From assembly GCA_037447605.1 (NCBI GenBank), contig CM074806.1, forward strand, positions 3,035,348-3,099,347: a stretch of 64,000 bases of DNA. The letters are read 5' to 3'. Position numbers and translations under genes: made by a program. The notes beneath the pieces were generated by a model. The model did no database searches. It had not been told where the DNA came from and was given only the letters and a program-made list of their open reading frames with translations. Shown here one piece after another: positions 38,531 to 50,700 of the stretch (positions are counted from its first letter, which is position 1; every line of letters starts with the position of its first letter). The DNA comes from Zygnema circumcarinatum. Its lineage: Eukaryota; Streptophyta; Zygnematophyceae; Zygnematales; Zygnemataceae.

Positions 38531-41500
38531 TGAAGGCGGTGAGTGATCTTGAAGCGGACTTTGTGTCGTGGCAGCCGCTTTGCTGCAGGAAACGTGCCAT
38601 GCCAGCTGGCAGTGTACAACGGCAGTGCAGGGAATTCACAAAAAGCTGCATTCCGCCATTCTTCTGCCAGTTAGAGGCCATGCTGTGACAGCACTATGGG
38701 TCATGCAATGCATCTAGTTTCTGAGAGGCGAGCGATGCAGAAAGGGGAGGTGTCTCCAAAGTGGCGCTGCACAAAGAAGGAGAGAGAAAGAATGGGGTAG
38801 AAAAATTGAGGAAGGAGAGAACAGGAGATAGGGAAAGGGAAAGAGAGGGAGAGGAGGACTAGAGAAAACGAGAAAGGGAGGGATAGTGCGTGTCGATGAG
38901 AGGGAGAGAGTGGGACACGAGATAAGTGAGGTGGGAGAGAGAGATGCAGTAGCATAGTTCGTTCTTTCTTGAAGGGGATATCTCATCTTCAGCTGCCAGT
39001 TCTTGCGGCTCCATGCGTTTTATACATGGAAGTTTTTTTTTGTTGGTTACGTCATCTTTGTCAACTGCATGATCTCATGCTTATTCTACTTGTGGTGTTC
39101 CCTTGAGTCATTGGATGGCATTTTATTCCATCTTCATTTGTCTCTTTTCAGTTTCAACTAAGCTCGCTTTATTGCATGAGTTATGCACTCGTGTTAGGAA
39201 CACATTCAAAGCGGGAGTCTTTTGTTGCCTTACATTTCAGACTCCAATTCCTCAGTTCGGAGAGTGGACCGACGATGCTTCCACCTTCACCAATGTATTC
39301 GAGAAGAAAAAGGCGGAGAAATTGAGTGTGGCAGGCGGAGTAGGCGGAGCTGATCATCCCTCAGGCCCTGCTTCCGCTAGATCCAGCGGCTCATGGGGTG
39401 TAGACCAGAGGCAAGCCAATCTTGGAAAGCATTCATTTGATCCCTCTTCTGGAGCAAGGCAAAGCGGCTCACCCCCTCCTCCACATGGAGGGCCCATGTC
39501 GCCAGTCATTCCCAAGTTTGGAGAATGGCTGCAGTCTTCAGGGAGCTACACTGCTGAGTTTGAGGCTAATCTGAAAGAGGCCAAGGCAAGGTCAAAATTG
39601 TCTGCAGTTCTTGATAATCCAGAAATGAGGAAGCTTTTAACAGACGATGAGATTGATTGGTTGAGGGGGCTTGACAATGCACCGGGCCAGAAGTTAAGCA
39701 CCTTAAGCCGGGAAGGGTCTATGCCAGTTCCGGAGAGCAAGGAAGATTCGGACGGCTCGGAAACTGCGAGAACAAGTCAATTGCTTGAAAACGACACAAA
39801 AGTGTCCTCGGCAGCAGTTAGCCAGTCAAGCACGCCTCGTGACGGCCGGAGCCTTGCCGGTGTGCCTGCAGGCGGTACATGGAGCTCCAGTTCTTCGCCT
39901 ATTCACACGGCTGCGTCAAAGAAGCATGAGGGACAGGCAGTCGCCAGAGCAAGCTCAGCTACCTTTGAAGATGGAGGTTCAAAGGCCACAAAGGATGCAG
40001 CAATCGAGTTGGGGGGTCGTATGTCACAAGGTCGAGACGTGCAAACGTGCGATGAGGAGATGAGAGCCGCATCTGAAGTCGATGGAGAGAAGCTGCAGAT
40101 GAAGGGTGCGGCACAAGAAAACAACAGCAATCTCTCAGCAGAGGAGTTGGATACGAGCCCTGCAGGGAGGTCCGGCTCTCTCGCCAAGCTGCCCAGGGGC
40201 TTCAGTATGGTTTCTAAGGTTGATGATGCGCGCACCCCCAGCGCTACTGCGAGTGGTGAGGCTGAGCATCAAGATGGGGGGGTTCCCCATTTTGGTGACT
40301 GGGGGACTAACACCGAATCTGAATCCTATACTGCTAAGTTTCAGCAGAAAAGAGCAGTACGGGCTTCAGGAGGGTCGTCTAAAGCGGGGACTACTGGCTC
40401 TCTAGCAGATGCCAAAGGGTCGCAGGATGAGAACGAGCACGTGGGAGAGAGTAGCCGTTCTCCTGAGGAGCAGTCAGACGACTCTGACACCGAAGAAGAT
40501 GTCCAGCGGGAAGGAGAGGGAAGAACCATGGAGGAAGGTGCAAATATTGGAAGGAAAGAGAAAGGAAACAAGGAAGAAGAGGAGCAGGTAGTCCAAGGTC
40601 GACAAGAAAGCCGTGTGAAGCTCGGTGTTGTTGGTGGGGAACAGAAGGTGAGCAAACACATTGCCCTGCTTCAGAACTCTATAAATGTGCACAGCTCAGG
40701 CCGTTGGGAGTATGTGGACTTGAGCTTACATTCCATAGTATGAGTAGATTATTAAAAAAAAAAAAAGGGTTTCAGATATACACTTCTCGTGCCACAGCTA
40801 CGTAGTAAATGTGGATTGGCGTCAAGATGTTCACTGTACTTTGGTTGTACTGATTTGGTGCTGCGTTACTTAGCAAGGTATTGAGCGCACGTCTCCTTTA
40901 ATGCCTTTCTCTGTCTGCTACCCACATTCTGCACCCAGTTTTGTGCATGACTTTTCCAGCTTGTTCGAAGTTATGATATCTTTTGTGGCAGACAGTTAGT
41001 GTGCATATTTGACATAATTGATTGTTACTGATTGCTTATGCACACTTTTTATTTGTAGCATAGGCTTCGTTGATATTGTAACTTAAAACCTCACTCTTCA
41101 TCCCAACCGGCTTTGCCTAATGACAGATAGGGGCAGACCAGAAGCCCTTAGTCCATGTTGCACCCATGGGAAATTGGTCAACGAAAGAACGGTATACAAC
41201 TATGTTTGAAGAAGCACGGAAAGATAGAAGAGAAAGGGGAAGTGTCGGAAAGGAGCCACCTGTGGGACCAAAGCGCGCAAGCACAACTGCCAGATCTTCG
41301 AAAGAGACTTCACAAAAGGTATGCGTTCCGAGACGGCCCCTTTTGGCAACACTAAGGGTCACAGTGTACCTCCGAACCTAATGCTTAGTAGGGATGCCTT
41401 AGTCTATAGCCTATAGTCGTCACCTTTGATTGAGATTGCGCATATGACCAGTGACTTTCTTTGTGCCCCCCTGATGCTTGTATTACTTTTTCGGCCACTG

Positions 41501-42187
41501 TGCTCTGCAAATGATGTTAGACACCCTGTTATAACGTCTAGTCTTATTTCGTATGGATTGGCTTGCTCCCACATCTTGCTTCCCCCGTCGAATCTTTTTC
41601 CTCCAGTCCTTTTTTCCGTTCTATCAGAATTTCACTCTTCATGACAGTCCATTAGTTGTAGGATCACCTTCCGCATTCTGACTTACCTTGCATTTGCCTG
41701 GCGGCTTGCGAATACTGGTCATGCTGTGATGCATCCGAAGTCAGCCCTACATCATAGCCTTTTGTGCCCATGGACTAAATGGAGTGTTTGTTTCATAGGT
41801 CCTGACACAATGGTATGGCGATAGTTGAATTGGTTTTTCAATTTCGTTCTACACCATTTCCTGGTTCCTGTCTGCTTGATGTAGATGTCTGCTGGCATTA
41901 TGGTGTGGTTATGGTTTAGCAACCTGCTGCTGAATGCCGTTTCGTGGACTAAGTTCTACACGAACATTTGTACTTCCTGCGAGACGTCTTTGATATTTTA
42001 TTGAAGATTTTCAACCTTCGAAATATTAGAGATTGTCTATGCATCAGTTGGACGAGGAATGCGACCCAACGACTAACCAAGATGTCAAACTTGCCCTTTC
42101 GTGTGGGCTCTGCCTGCGCAGGGAAAGCGAAGACCCAAGGAGGCTGAAGAAGCGACCAAACAACCTGCCTGCTGTGTTATTTTGTAA
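38531..42187 (+). CDS. RIN4/NOI-family membrane-anchored protein with four NOI motifs
   Basis: RIN4/NOI proteins are intrinsically disordered membrane-associated scaffolds, in land plants linked to immunity and exocytosis. Four exons (38531-38539, 39241-40647, 41127-41318, 42122-42187) give 557 residues in one frame. Exon 1 encodes only Met-Lys-Ala. NOI cores P-x-F-G-x-W occur at residues 7-12 (IPQFGEWTDDASTFTNVF), 94-99 (IPKFGEWLQSSGSYTAEF) and 352-357 (VPHFGDWGTNTESESYTAKF). A more diverged fourth, APMGNWSTKERYTTMFEEAR, has its Trp at 489. Long Ser/Glu/Gly-rich linkers separate them. The protein ends ACCVIL, a CaaX-type prenylation box with an extra Cys before it for palmitoylation. Arabidopsis RIN4 has two NOI domains and about 211 residues. 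Tiny exon 1 is the weakest part of the model. Confidence 0.85.
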
Positions 42188-43475
42188 GGTGCCGACGCCA
42201 ACCTTTACACCTTTTTACGAATTAGATTATTTTGTATTGTGGGATATGGCTTCAAAATCAATAGTACTTTAGTCTAGCAACCAAATTTAAGCGAGGGTCT
42301 TTAGAATTCACAACGATGTATTAATTAAAAGGCAGGCAACTGCCCTTTGCCTTCCTTGACTGCTCTTATCAGTCGTAGTGGACAATCAGCAGTGTTAACT
42401 CTCCCAGCCTTGGCCTCAGTTTCCACGTAGCGCTCTCTCATTGGTGTTGCCCCGTCCCTAGTGTACAGCAGTCTATTGCATGAGATGGGCACATTAGCAC
42501 GCTCAACTTTTATACCTTCGTTCAGAATGAGGCTGTGATGGAGGCTCAGTACAATCCCTTGGCCCTACATTTTACGAATTGTTCCCACACACTTCAATCT
42601 CTACAACCAGTCCTGTGTTCAGTACGTTAGTGCATCTCAGATAAGGTTCAAGTCATCAAGGCCTCATCTGCAAGGCATGGATTTGTGGTGGCAACACTTT
42701 TGATCTGTAGAGGGACTGTCGGCTTTCCACCATTGAGAACTATAGTCGAGCACCTTCCTTCGGCAATTCACACGTAGAAGTCGACCTTAGCTCGCAAATA
42801 CGGAGAAGGACCTTCACGAGCTCTAGGGTGCCTCATGAAAACTTAAAGCACAAAAAACGTGCAAATGACAACATGAAAAAAAATTGCACACTCGCTCACT
42901 TCAAATCGACCAATGGAGATTAAAATGGGATGGAACAGCAGCCCAACCGTGTCTTTATTTGCGAGGAAGGCAACCCTAAGTCGCAGCTCCCAAGAAAAAG
43001 TCCAGCCCGCTAATCGGACCTGCTTGCCTGACTGAGCAGAGCTCTTCTTGCAATGTCTCGTTTTAGGCTACAGGCTCGACTTACACACTTTTGAGACTAA
43101 CTAACTGCCAATACTGCTACTTCTTTGCACGACACTAAGTCGTCAAGGGTTGTAGAATTTAGAGTTTTTTGAAATTGAAGAGATTCCGATCAGCACACGT
43201 GTCATCATACAGCCAGTCCTGTACAATGCAATCCTCCATCCACAAGACATTTTTCTTTATTCATCGCATTTGCAGCACATCGCGCATGGAGCGACCTTTC
43301 CGTCAACACGCTTTCCTTTCCTTGGCAGGGCATTGCGGATGGCGGCTGATGAGGACAGATTGGCATAAAGACCGAGCATGAATTACTACGAGACCAATGA
43401 GGAGGTAATGATGAGGAGGTTGGAGACATTACCTGCAAATGAATTCTGACCTAACTAAGGCAGAACGCATGCTCA
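42188..43475. other. Spacer between convergent NOI and SEC11 genes
   Basis: It contains the 3' flanks of two converging genes. No gene, RNA or notable repeat was found. Confidence 0.4.
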
Positions 43476-46400
43476 TTAATCTTTAGCCGTAATCACGAGG
43501 AGTCCTAAAGCGCCGATCAATAGATACTGGACAAACAAACAATACGCAACAACAGGAACGAAGTCAACAACAGGAACACTCCAATGGCCACCACATAGGC
43601 CTCCTGTCTCGGCCAGCATGAAGGAGTCGTCTGTTTGGACAGGAGGAAGCTACCAAGTTGACATTGATGAATTATCGAGTCAGAGTTCGTAATGGACCCT
43701 GGTTGATCATCATACACAGACACCGGTGACAACAACTGCAAGCATACCGATGAGGCCAACTTGCTAAAGAAATACAACAAAGTGCCCTAACAGCACAAAC
43801 GTATGTGCATATCCAGATCAAGATTCACAAATGAACAAAGACTCGTTGATCCACATGAACGGGGAAATCCAGTGAGCCGAGGGTTCAAGTCCAGTCTAAT
43901 TGGATGCATGATGTGAATGTTATCATCACTTCGGATGTTTTCAAAAGGGTTAGCAGCTTCTGATGAAATTTGCTTAAAGATCCAGAGAATGAAGCACATA
44001 CGAATGGTGGTAGAGACTGCAAATAAGACTTGATGCAGGAAAAATTGTTACGGTTATTATACAATCTTCTTTGAGGTTGCAGGGGGTGAGGAGTGAGGGC
44101 ACGGTTTTTGGAGGGCCCACCTTTATGATGGGTTTCTCTGTCATGATAATCGTCACCCATCCAATGTACGGCAAGAACCTGTCCCATGAAGCAGCATATA
44201 TTCCACACAAAATACACAAGCAAGCAATTCAGTGACCACAGTGGAAGCAGAATAGAATAAGGCATGTTTGACAGCAGAATGAGATTTCTTCCTGCTTGGC
44301 TTGATGTTACTATTGTCCTTGACTCCAAATCAGCGAAGGATTTCCGTCATATATAAGGCAGAGGATAACGCCATTCTCTTCAGAGTTACAGTAACATTCC
44401 AGATGCAGACGATAGTGAGAGTACAAATCAAACAACAACGAAGACACAACTCAGGCCCAGCCACATGGGAAGCACTTGCAAACCTTCTCTGCACCATTTC
44501 TAACTCCATCGTACTTCGACTTCTACCTATATGGTGAAGCAAGCCCATGAAAGGAGAAAGGAGAGGTCCACAGGAAGTGGGGATTACCCCACAGCGCGCC
44601 CCATAACATGGCGTCGATTTAGCCACATCTGTCCGTCCGCATATAGCGGCAAGTCATCTCCAAAATTGTTGTCTCCTGCTCAAACACAACGGAGCCATGC
44701 AATGGTGAACAAGAGAACAAGAAAGCAAATGATCACACATTGAAATCAAAAGAACGTTAAACCACCCACTATACGTTTAAGCCGAGTCAACTAGGGTCTT
44801 TCGTCAGCACTGCACCTTTTGTTAAAATTTCTACCTCTCCCGTCTCCCTCCCTTCATGAACCTGCGAGACAGGACCGGGATGTATCATAAACAAATTTTA
44901 GTTATGGATTTTTTTCACCTTGTCAGCCAAGTTAGCTTAGGAACGATACTGCAGAATCAAGTGTGGAACCTTTGGAAGCCGTGCTGGACCACCGCTTCAC
45001 ACATTCAAGCAGAAAAAGGAAGATAGATATGCATGCTCGCCTTTATTACTCGGTGCACGATGGGGATCTCCCGGCCCTGCAGAGAAATGCCACTCCTTAT
45101 TCTAAGAGGGAAAGAATTAGAAGAAAGAAAGCTGGAGACCGGGATAGTCAAGAAAGAGGAGGTTTAGCAGGCGAGAGAAGCAGTGGACAAGACTAACGGA
45201 AGGGCATAGTGAGCAGCACAGACAAGCAAAAGCATCCCCTTCAGTACAGAGATAAAAACACAGCGTTCCAAAATAGACGTCAGTTTAGATTTCACATTTT
45301 CAGCAAAAAATAAGCAAGAAGAGACACAGCTTCTTAAGTTCACAAACAAAGCAGCAACATTACTAATCTAAGAATTTCTCGCTTTCGCTCTGGCTGAAAA
45401 ACAAGAGGGCGTTGCAAAAAAGGTTGCAGACTGTTCTTTTGGAAAAAAATTGCGCCCTCTGCAGTCAAGAATCACCTTAAGGGAATTTCAAAGGATCTTT
45501 ATTAGGGTCTCTATGTTTCTGAAATCTGCAGACTGGCAGTATTGAATTACAACTTTTACAAAGTTGTGGACTTGCTGATTTCTACCAGACACTATGACAG
45601 CGCCCATCGAGACTGCACTGAGAGTATGAAGCTCACATAAAGCGCCACTTTAGTTCTGTCATTGTCACTAAATGTAGCTGAAGTGGGTTATCAGAAACGG
45701 GAGAGCCCCAACTTACATCCACATTGAACACAACTATTTCCCCGGCAGCGATTGGTGATTTGCTCATATGTAAAAAGAGAATATCTCCCTGCATGCACAA
45801 GCGATCGTAATGCAAGCAGTTTATCGACTAAGCTTTTCGAATGAACCTCAGTACTGCATTGCCCTTCTCTTTTGCCACTGCAGAAACTGCCCACCATCCG
45901 TACTCTTGGTCATGACCTTAAAAATAAATTCTACCGCTTCACAAAGCCCAAAAACATTGCGGGCACATACATTTCAAAACTCTTCAATGGATACAGAAGG
46001 TGAAGCAGAGAAAAAGGAACCTCATGCACAAAAGTAAAGAGTGTTGTTTCCTTACCCTTCGAAACCCAGGCTCCATGGATCCGGAAAGCACGACCACCAC
46101 AGGCGACTCACTACCAGTAATGCACATCAGGGACTTCCAAATCATAAGGGCTGACGTAACCACCATTCCTGAACTCACCACATTTTAAAGTGACAGAGAA
46201 GAGGTCCGGGATTGGAGACGGAATGAGAGGAATAAAGGCGTATGTCTCCAGTTATTGCTAGGGAAATCTAAGCAAACAATAAGAATATTCTATATCTTTA
46301 ATAATTAAGTCTCTAGAGGGAATATGGATTAGCAGAAATCTCGAGACTTTCTAGTACACAATTCAGCGAAAGGAACAATAGGCGATAAAATGGGAAAACA

Positions 46401-46802
46401 TGCACTTGCTGTAGCGAAATTTTTTAGTCTGAAATGATAAAAGAAAAATCTAAGGATCTGAAGACAATTGGAGCTGGCCAACAATTGTGATATGCGACAG
46501 AAGGTAACAACTAATAGCGACTATACAAAAAATTTACACATTGGTGAGGGTGCGTGAGTCACTCGAGGAAGCGAGCCAGGAAATCTTTCACTGCTCCTAA
46601 CTCGACCTTCGAAGCAAAAAGGGCAGCACGACCCCCCCGATGCTACAGAACATCATGCTCCTGCTGAAAACCCGACTGCTCTTTCTTATTTTTTTTAAAG
46701 ATAATAGCATCTCAACTCCTTACCAAGACTCAAGATTTGCAACGACAAAGCGCGTATGTTTATCGATTTCACCGAGGCAATTACGTCATTGAACATCCCC
46801 AT
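43476..46802 (-). CDS. SEC11: Signal peptidase complex catalytic subunit SEC11
   Basis: This ER membrane serine protease removes signal peptides from secretory proteins. Eight exons (46724-46802, 46056-46168, 45717-45788, 45041-45076, 44816-44861, 44588-44675, 44121-44178, 43476-43526) encode 180 residues, the usual length. An N-terminal transmembrane helix (about 27-45) precedes SGSMEPGF with nucleophile Ser57. His96 lies in IPIVHRVIK, and Asp117, Asp122 and Asp123 lie in GDNNFGDD, as expected for the eukaryotic Ser-His-Asp machinery. The C-terminus [15 protein letters not shown] is typical. The 36-base fourth exon is followed by a non-canonical GC donor (AAG/GCGAGC) that is needed to keep the frame. 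An upstream in-frame ATG at 47012 exists, but MGMFNDV aligns with the family start. Confidence 0.95.
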
Positions 46803-47701
46803 TTCGATCCACTTCTGTTGCGGCTCAGTGATTAATCGCACAGCAAAGAGCAGTGCGAGTCTAAGAAGAATCCGAGCCGATTCTCGCCCTATTTGAGACC
46901 TGCGGTGCCTTCCTTCCTTCCTGCAATGCTCTCCTCTCGCCCCTCGCTCTCTCTCTCTCTCTCTGTGGAGGCGGACTGATGGCGGACTTTCTCTCTCTCG
47001 CCTGCAAGTCAAACCTATCCTACTGAACTGAACCAGCGGCGCGTCTCCATGGGCGACAGTTCCGTTCTCGCGTTAACTGCGACCGTTGATTTTTTGCAAT
47101 TCAGAAAAATTGTATGAACTGGAACTGTCTGTCACATGGAAATCATTTTTGGTTTCACCTGGTTAAAAGTTGCTCCTGTCATCCAACAACGTGGATCCAG
47201 AGTCCACTCAGGAGGGGGACATTAGAGATAGAGACTGGAGGGATGTTTCCAAATGTGTCAAAATGACAAGAAAGGAATATCAATGTGACCAATGCCAATT
47301 TCCCTTCATTCCCCAAGGAGGGGAAATGTCAATGGGAAACCAGTCTAGACATGAGGATACATCAAACAAACGAAAGCTTTATGAACTACCACAACATGGT
47401 TTGTTGGTGGCATTTCATGTCATGGCATTGTCTTCAAGCATCTATCCCCTCACAATGGCTCACTGAAGCAAGAGATGAAGGGCTGCCTTCTCCCTTTGTT
47501 GGGCCGGCCACACTGCGCCATGGTTTCATGCTCAATGTTGGCTCGAGCCCAGCCCAACATTTGGTCCAGACAGGCAGCCAGTTCTGAGGGTCCTGAGCGC
47601 GGAGGGCTCAAAGGGCGCGAGCTTCCTGCAAGCTATGGTGTTGGCGCGTCCTGCTCTCTCCTGCTCCCTCCCCACGCGCTCTCTGTTTCTCCTTCCCTTT
47701 C
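46803..47701. promoter_or_regulatory. Divergent promoter region between SEC11 and RNF10
   Basis: About 900 bases separate two outward-facing housekeeping genes. A CT microsatellite lies at about 46950-46966 and a second pyrimidine-rich stretch near 47640-47700. No gene is supported inside. Confidence 0.45.
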
Positions 47702-50700
47702 ATGTATAACGAGCCTTCCTCTCACTTGAAGGAGGCTCCTTTTTCACCCTTTCCTGGTCAGCGTCTCAAGGGCAATCATGGAGGTCTTTCGGGTCAGTGC
47801 GACCCCCTGCTTCACGGTACACAACGCAGAACTCAAAACTCAAACCTCCAAAACTCGTCTTCCTGGAAGTCGCTGTTGTTCACGTCAAAAGAAGTATCTT
47901 CTGCAGGCGTTGGAGGCGAGGAGGAGACTGGAGGAAGTTCTGCAAGTGGGGGAGCAATGCTTCAGCTCAACCCCTTGGCTCTGGAGTTCGTTCCATTGCA
48001 CCCTGCATCTGCGCAGCCGGCTGAGAGAGGCTCAGCAGTTGCGCAGGCTGAAGCTGCGGATGCTGAACGTGTGAAGGCCAGAGCACATTCCAGCCGAAGT
48101 ATGTGCTCCTTTGGGAAAGTAGATGTTAGAATCTTTTTTTTTTTGGCTGCTGATGATTATTTTTCATTTTCTTGTCGTCTTCTTCATAAGGTGATGGTCG
48201 CTTGGAGATGTACAGCCACATGCCTTCTCATTATTTACGCACACCTACCTCAGATTTTCGTAGCCGTTCGATTGAGAGATTTTGGCCTGTGAATCGCGAA
48301 CACTTCACTCCTCACTTCTCCTGCGATAGGTTACTGCCTTCTTTGCTTTTTTAAAATCTTTTCTTCTCATACGTTCCTTTTTTTTTTTTCGTCCGGCTCT
48401 TATCCCGTGGGCATTGGAAAATAGCTCGTTCTAAGGGAACAGGAGTGCAACTGTCGGTTGAGTGTGATGTTCGTATCCTGTGTTTTGTATTCTATGTGTT
48501 TCCCAATAGCTCCACACTAAGACGGTTTTGCGATTTTTTTCTCTCGTTATTTGGAAATTTTATAGCAAGCAGTTGAGGATCACTTGCAACTCTGGCATAT
48601 CTGCATGATCCCCTCTTGAGCAATATGTAGTATTGCTCCAAAGCTGGTAGTACTGCCGATTTTTTTTCTAGTTTTTTTGTTTTTTTCCATTCCCTGACCA
48701 TTTTAGAAGATTTCCACTGTCCTTTTCTCGAAAGTACTACTATCTCTTTTTTTTGTGGGGGTAGAAAGGGGGGGGAGGGAGTTAGCTGAAATTTTATCCC
48801 TGCGTTGGTGGTATATTGGCTTCGTGTCTGGGACCTTTGCTTTACGTATTGACGTATTCTTTCTTCCGTTTCTGCAGATAGTGGATCCCGTATCTCTGAT
48901 TTTGGTGGGAATGTTGGCGACGATGTCAGTTTTCAGGAGCCGGAGCCATTACTGAATCAGGTGCAGATCTTTGATTCACACAAAGAATTAATTCCATTCA
49001 TGGGTCTCCTTTCGGGATACCAAGAACAACGAACGAGATCTCAGCCTGCTAAATAGTTACGCGAATTTTTTTCATCGCCGTGTCTGATGAAGGATCCAGG
49101 CTAGATGATTTTCTGTCTTAGAGTTGTCCTTGAAAGTTTCCTCAGATGTGGCGTTGATTGAGTTGCATCCATTTGTTCACTCAACTCTATGGCTTGCTCG
49201 TGAATGAACACATTTGGCCTCACATTCTTTCGTCATTATCTTGCTGTTGTGAATCTGTTCATTTTAAACAATCGAAAGAAATCATTCTGCGGACTCTGAA
49301 GGAAAGGTGTTCCCCAAGCTTAGATATTGCCTGTGAAATCACAACTGTGATTGCTAGGTATCTGAGCTGCAGATGGATGAGCAAGGCCCACATCTGTGTT
49401 CCTTTTTCTGTGTCTGCCCTTCATCAGGCTGAACCAGGCGACAACGATGCTCCTGGCTTCATAACTGCTCCTTTTATCCCCAGCCACCAAGGACCTGGGA
49501 TTGGAGCCGGTGTTCGTCCTGGATACAGCGGTCCGACATCTAAAGGTAAGGGCAGAGCTCATCGAGGCCGTGGCAGGGCAGGAAGCAATACCAATGGTGG
49601 GGGTCTGGCTGCTGCCTTCAGAGCCACAGGCTCTTCCCATGGAGTTCGATCCTCCCAACCGAGAGATATACCACACAGTCTGAGTCGTAATGGGGACGAT
49701 TACGGCATGCAAGATACGACCTCTAGAAGCTTCTTCGGCAGGTCCGATGCAGAGCCTGGTGCCGCAGTTGGTGCATCAGCTGTAGGCATTGGTGTCCAGG
49801 CAGAAAGTGCGGCGACTAGCAGCAGGAATAACAGGGCAGTACATAATGGCAGCAGTGCTGTAAGGTTGCAATCCAGTGAAGCTGGTTCACTTGAAAGCAG
49901 TGGTTATTCTGGCACAACACCACCTGGAAGGAAGGGGCACACACAAAATGCAAACCATTTGTTAAATTTTCGGTATGAGTCATTTCAACAGCAAAGGGCC
50001 TCTTCTAGTCGAGGACGGGGAGGAACACAACGCCGCCAGTGGAGGCCTCCTACGCCATTCAACAAGGAGCTCTTCCTACAGGTTAGGTCAAAGTGGCATT
50101 TGTCCCTCGATGGCCTGAAGCACAGAACTTCGATTGTCATAACATTTTTTTTTCTGAAGTGTTGGATAAAGCAATGATGCTGATTAGAAGCAGATTTTTC
50201 GAAAAGAAAAACTATCATACATGGAAGTGGCATAGTCGGAATCCTGAATCGTGGCAAAACTTATCTCGAGAAAAACTTTTCAGATAAAGAAGGAAAGGCT
50301 TTAAGTCCATCCACGATTTATTGGGAACACATTGAAATTGAGCACATTTTTTTCCAGTCGAATTTTCGGAATCACATTTTTTTTCATCGACCAAGACAGG
50401 GTTGTTCTGTTGGAACCAGCTTTACCAGAGGCTTCCATTGGTATTGTTTTAAGCTCTGGCTTTGTTGTCGAACAGTATTGAATTTTCTTCAACGACTCTG
50501 ATCTGCAGCACTTAAGAGAGTGTTGACTCGATCTAATTGGTGAGGCTACCATACTGAACTCTATTTGTAGGGGTGTTGGGGGGGGGGGATGGGGGGCTGT
50601 TGATAGGCGAATTTCCGGTTCCTTGTTTCAGATTTGGGCGATTATGGCCTCCACATGCTCGACCCTGATCGAACACTGGACTGGCAACAAGTAGCGGCTG

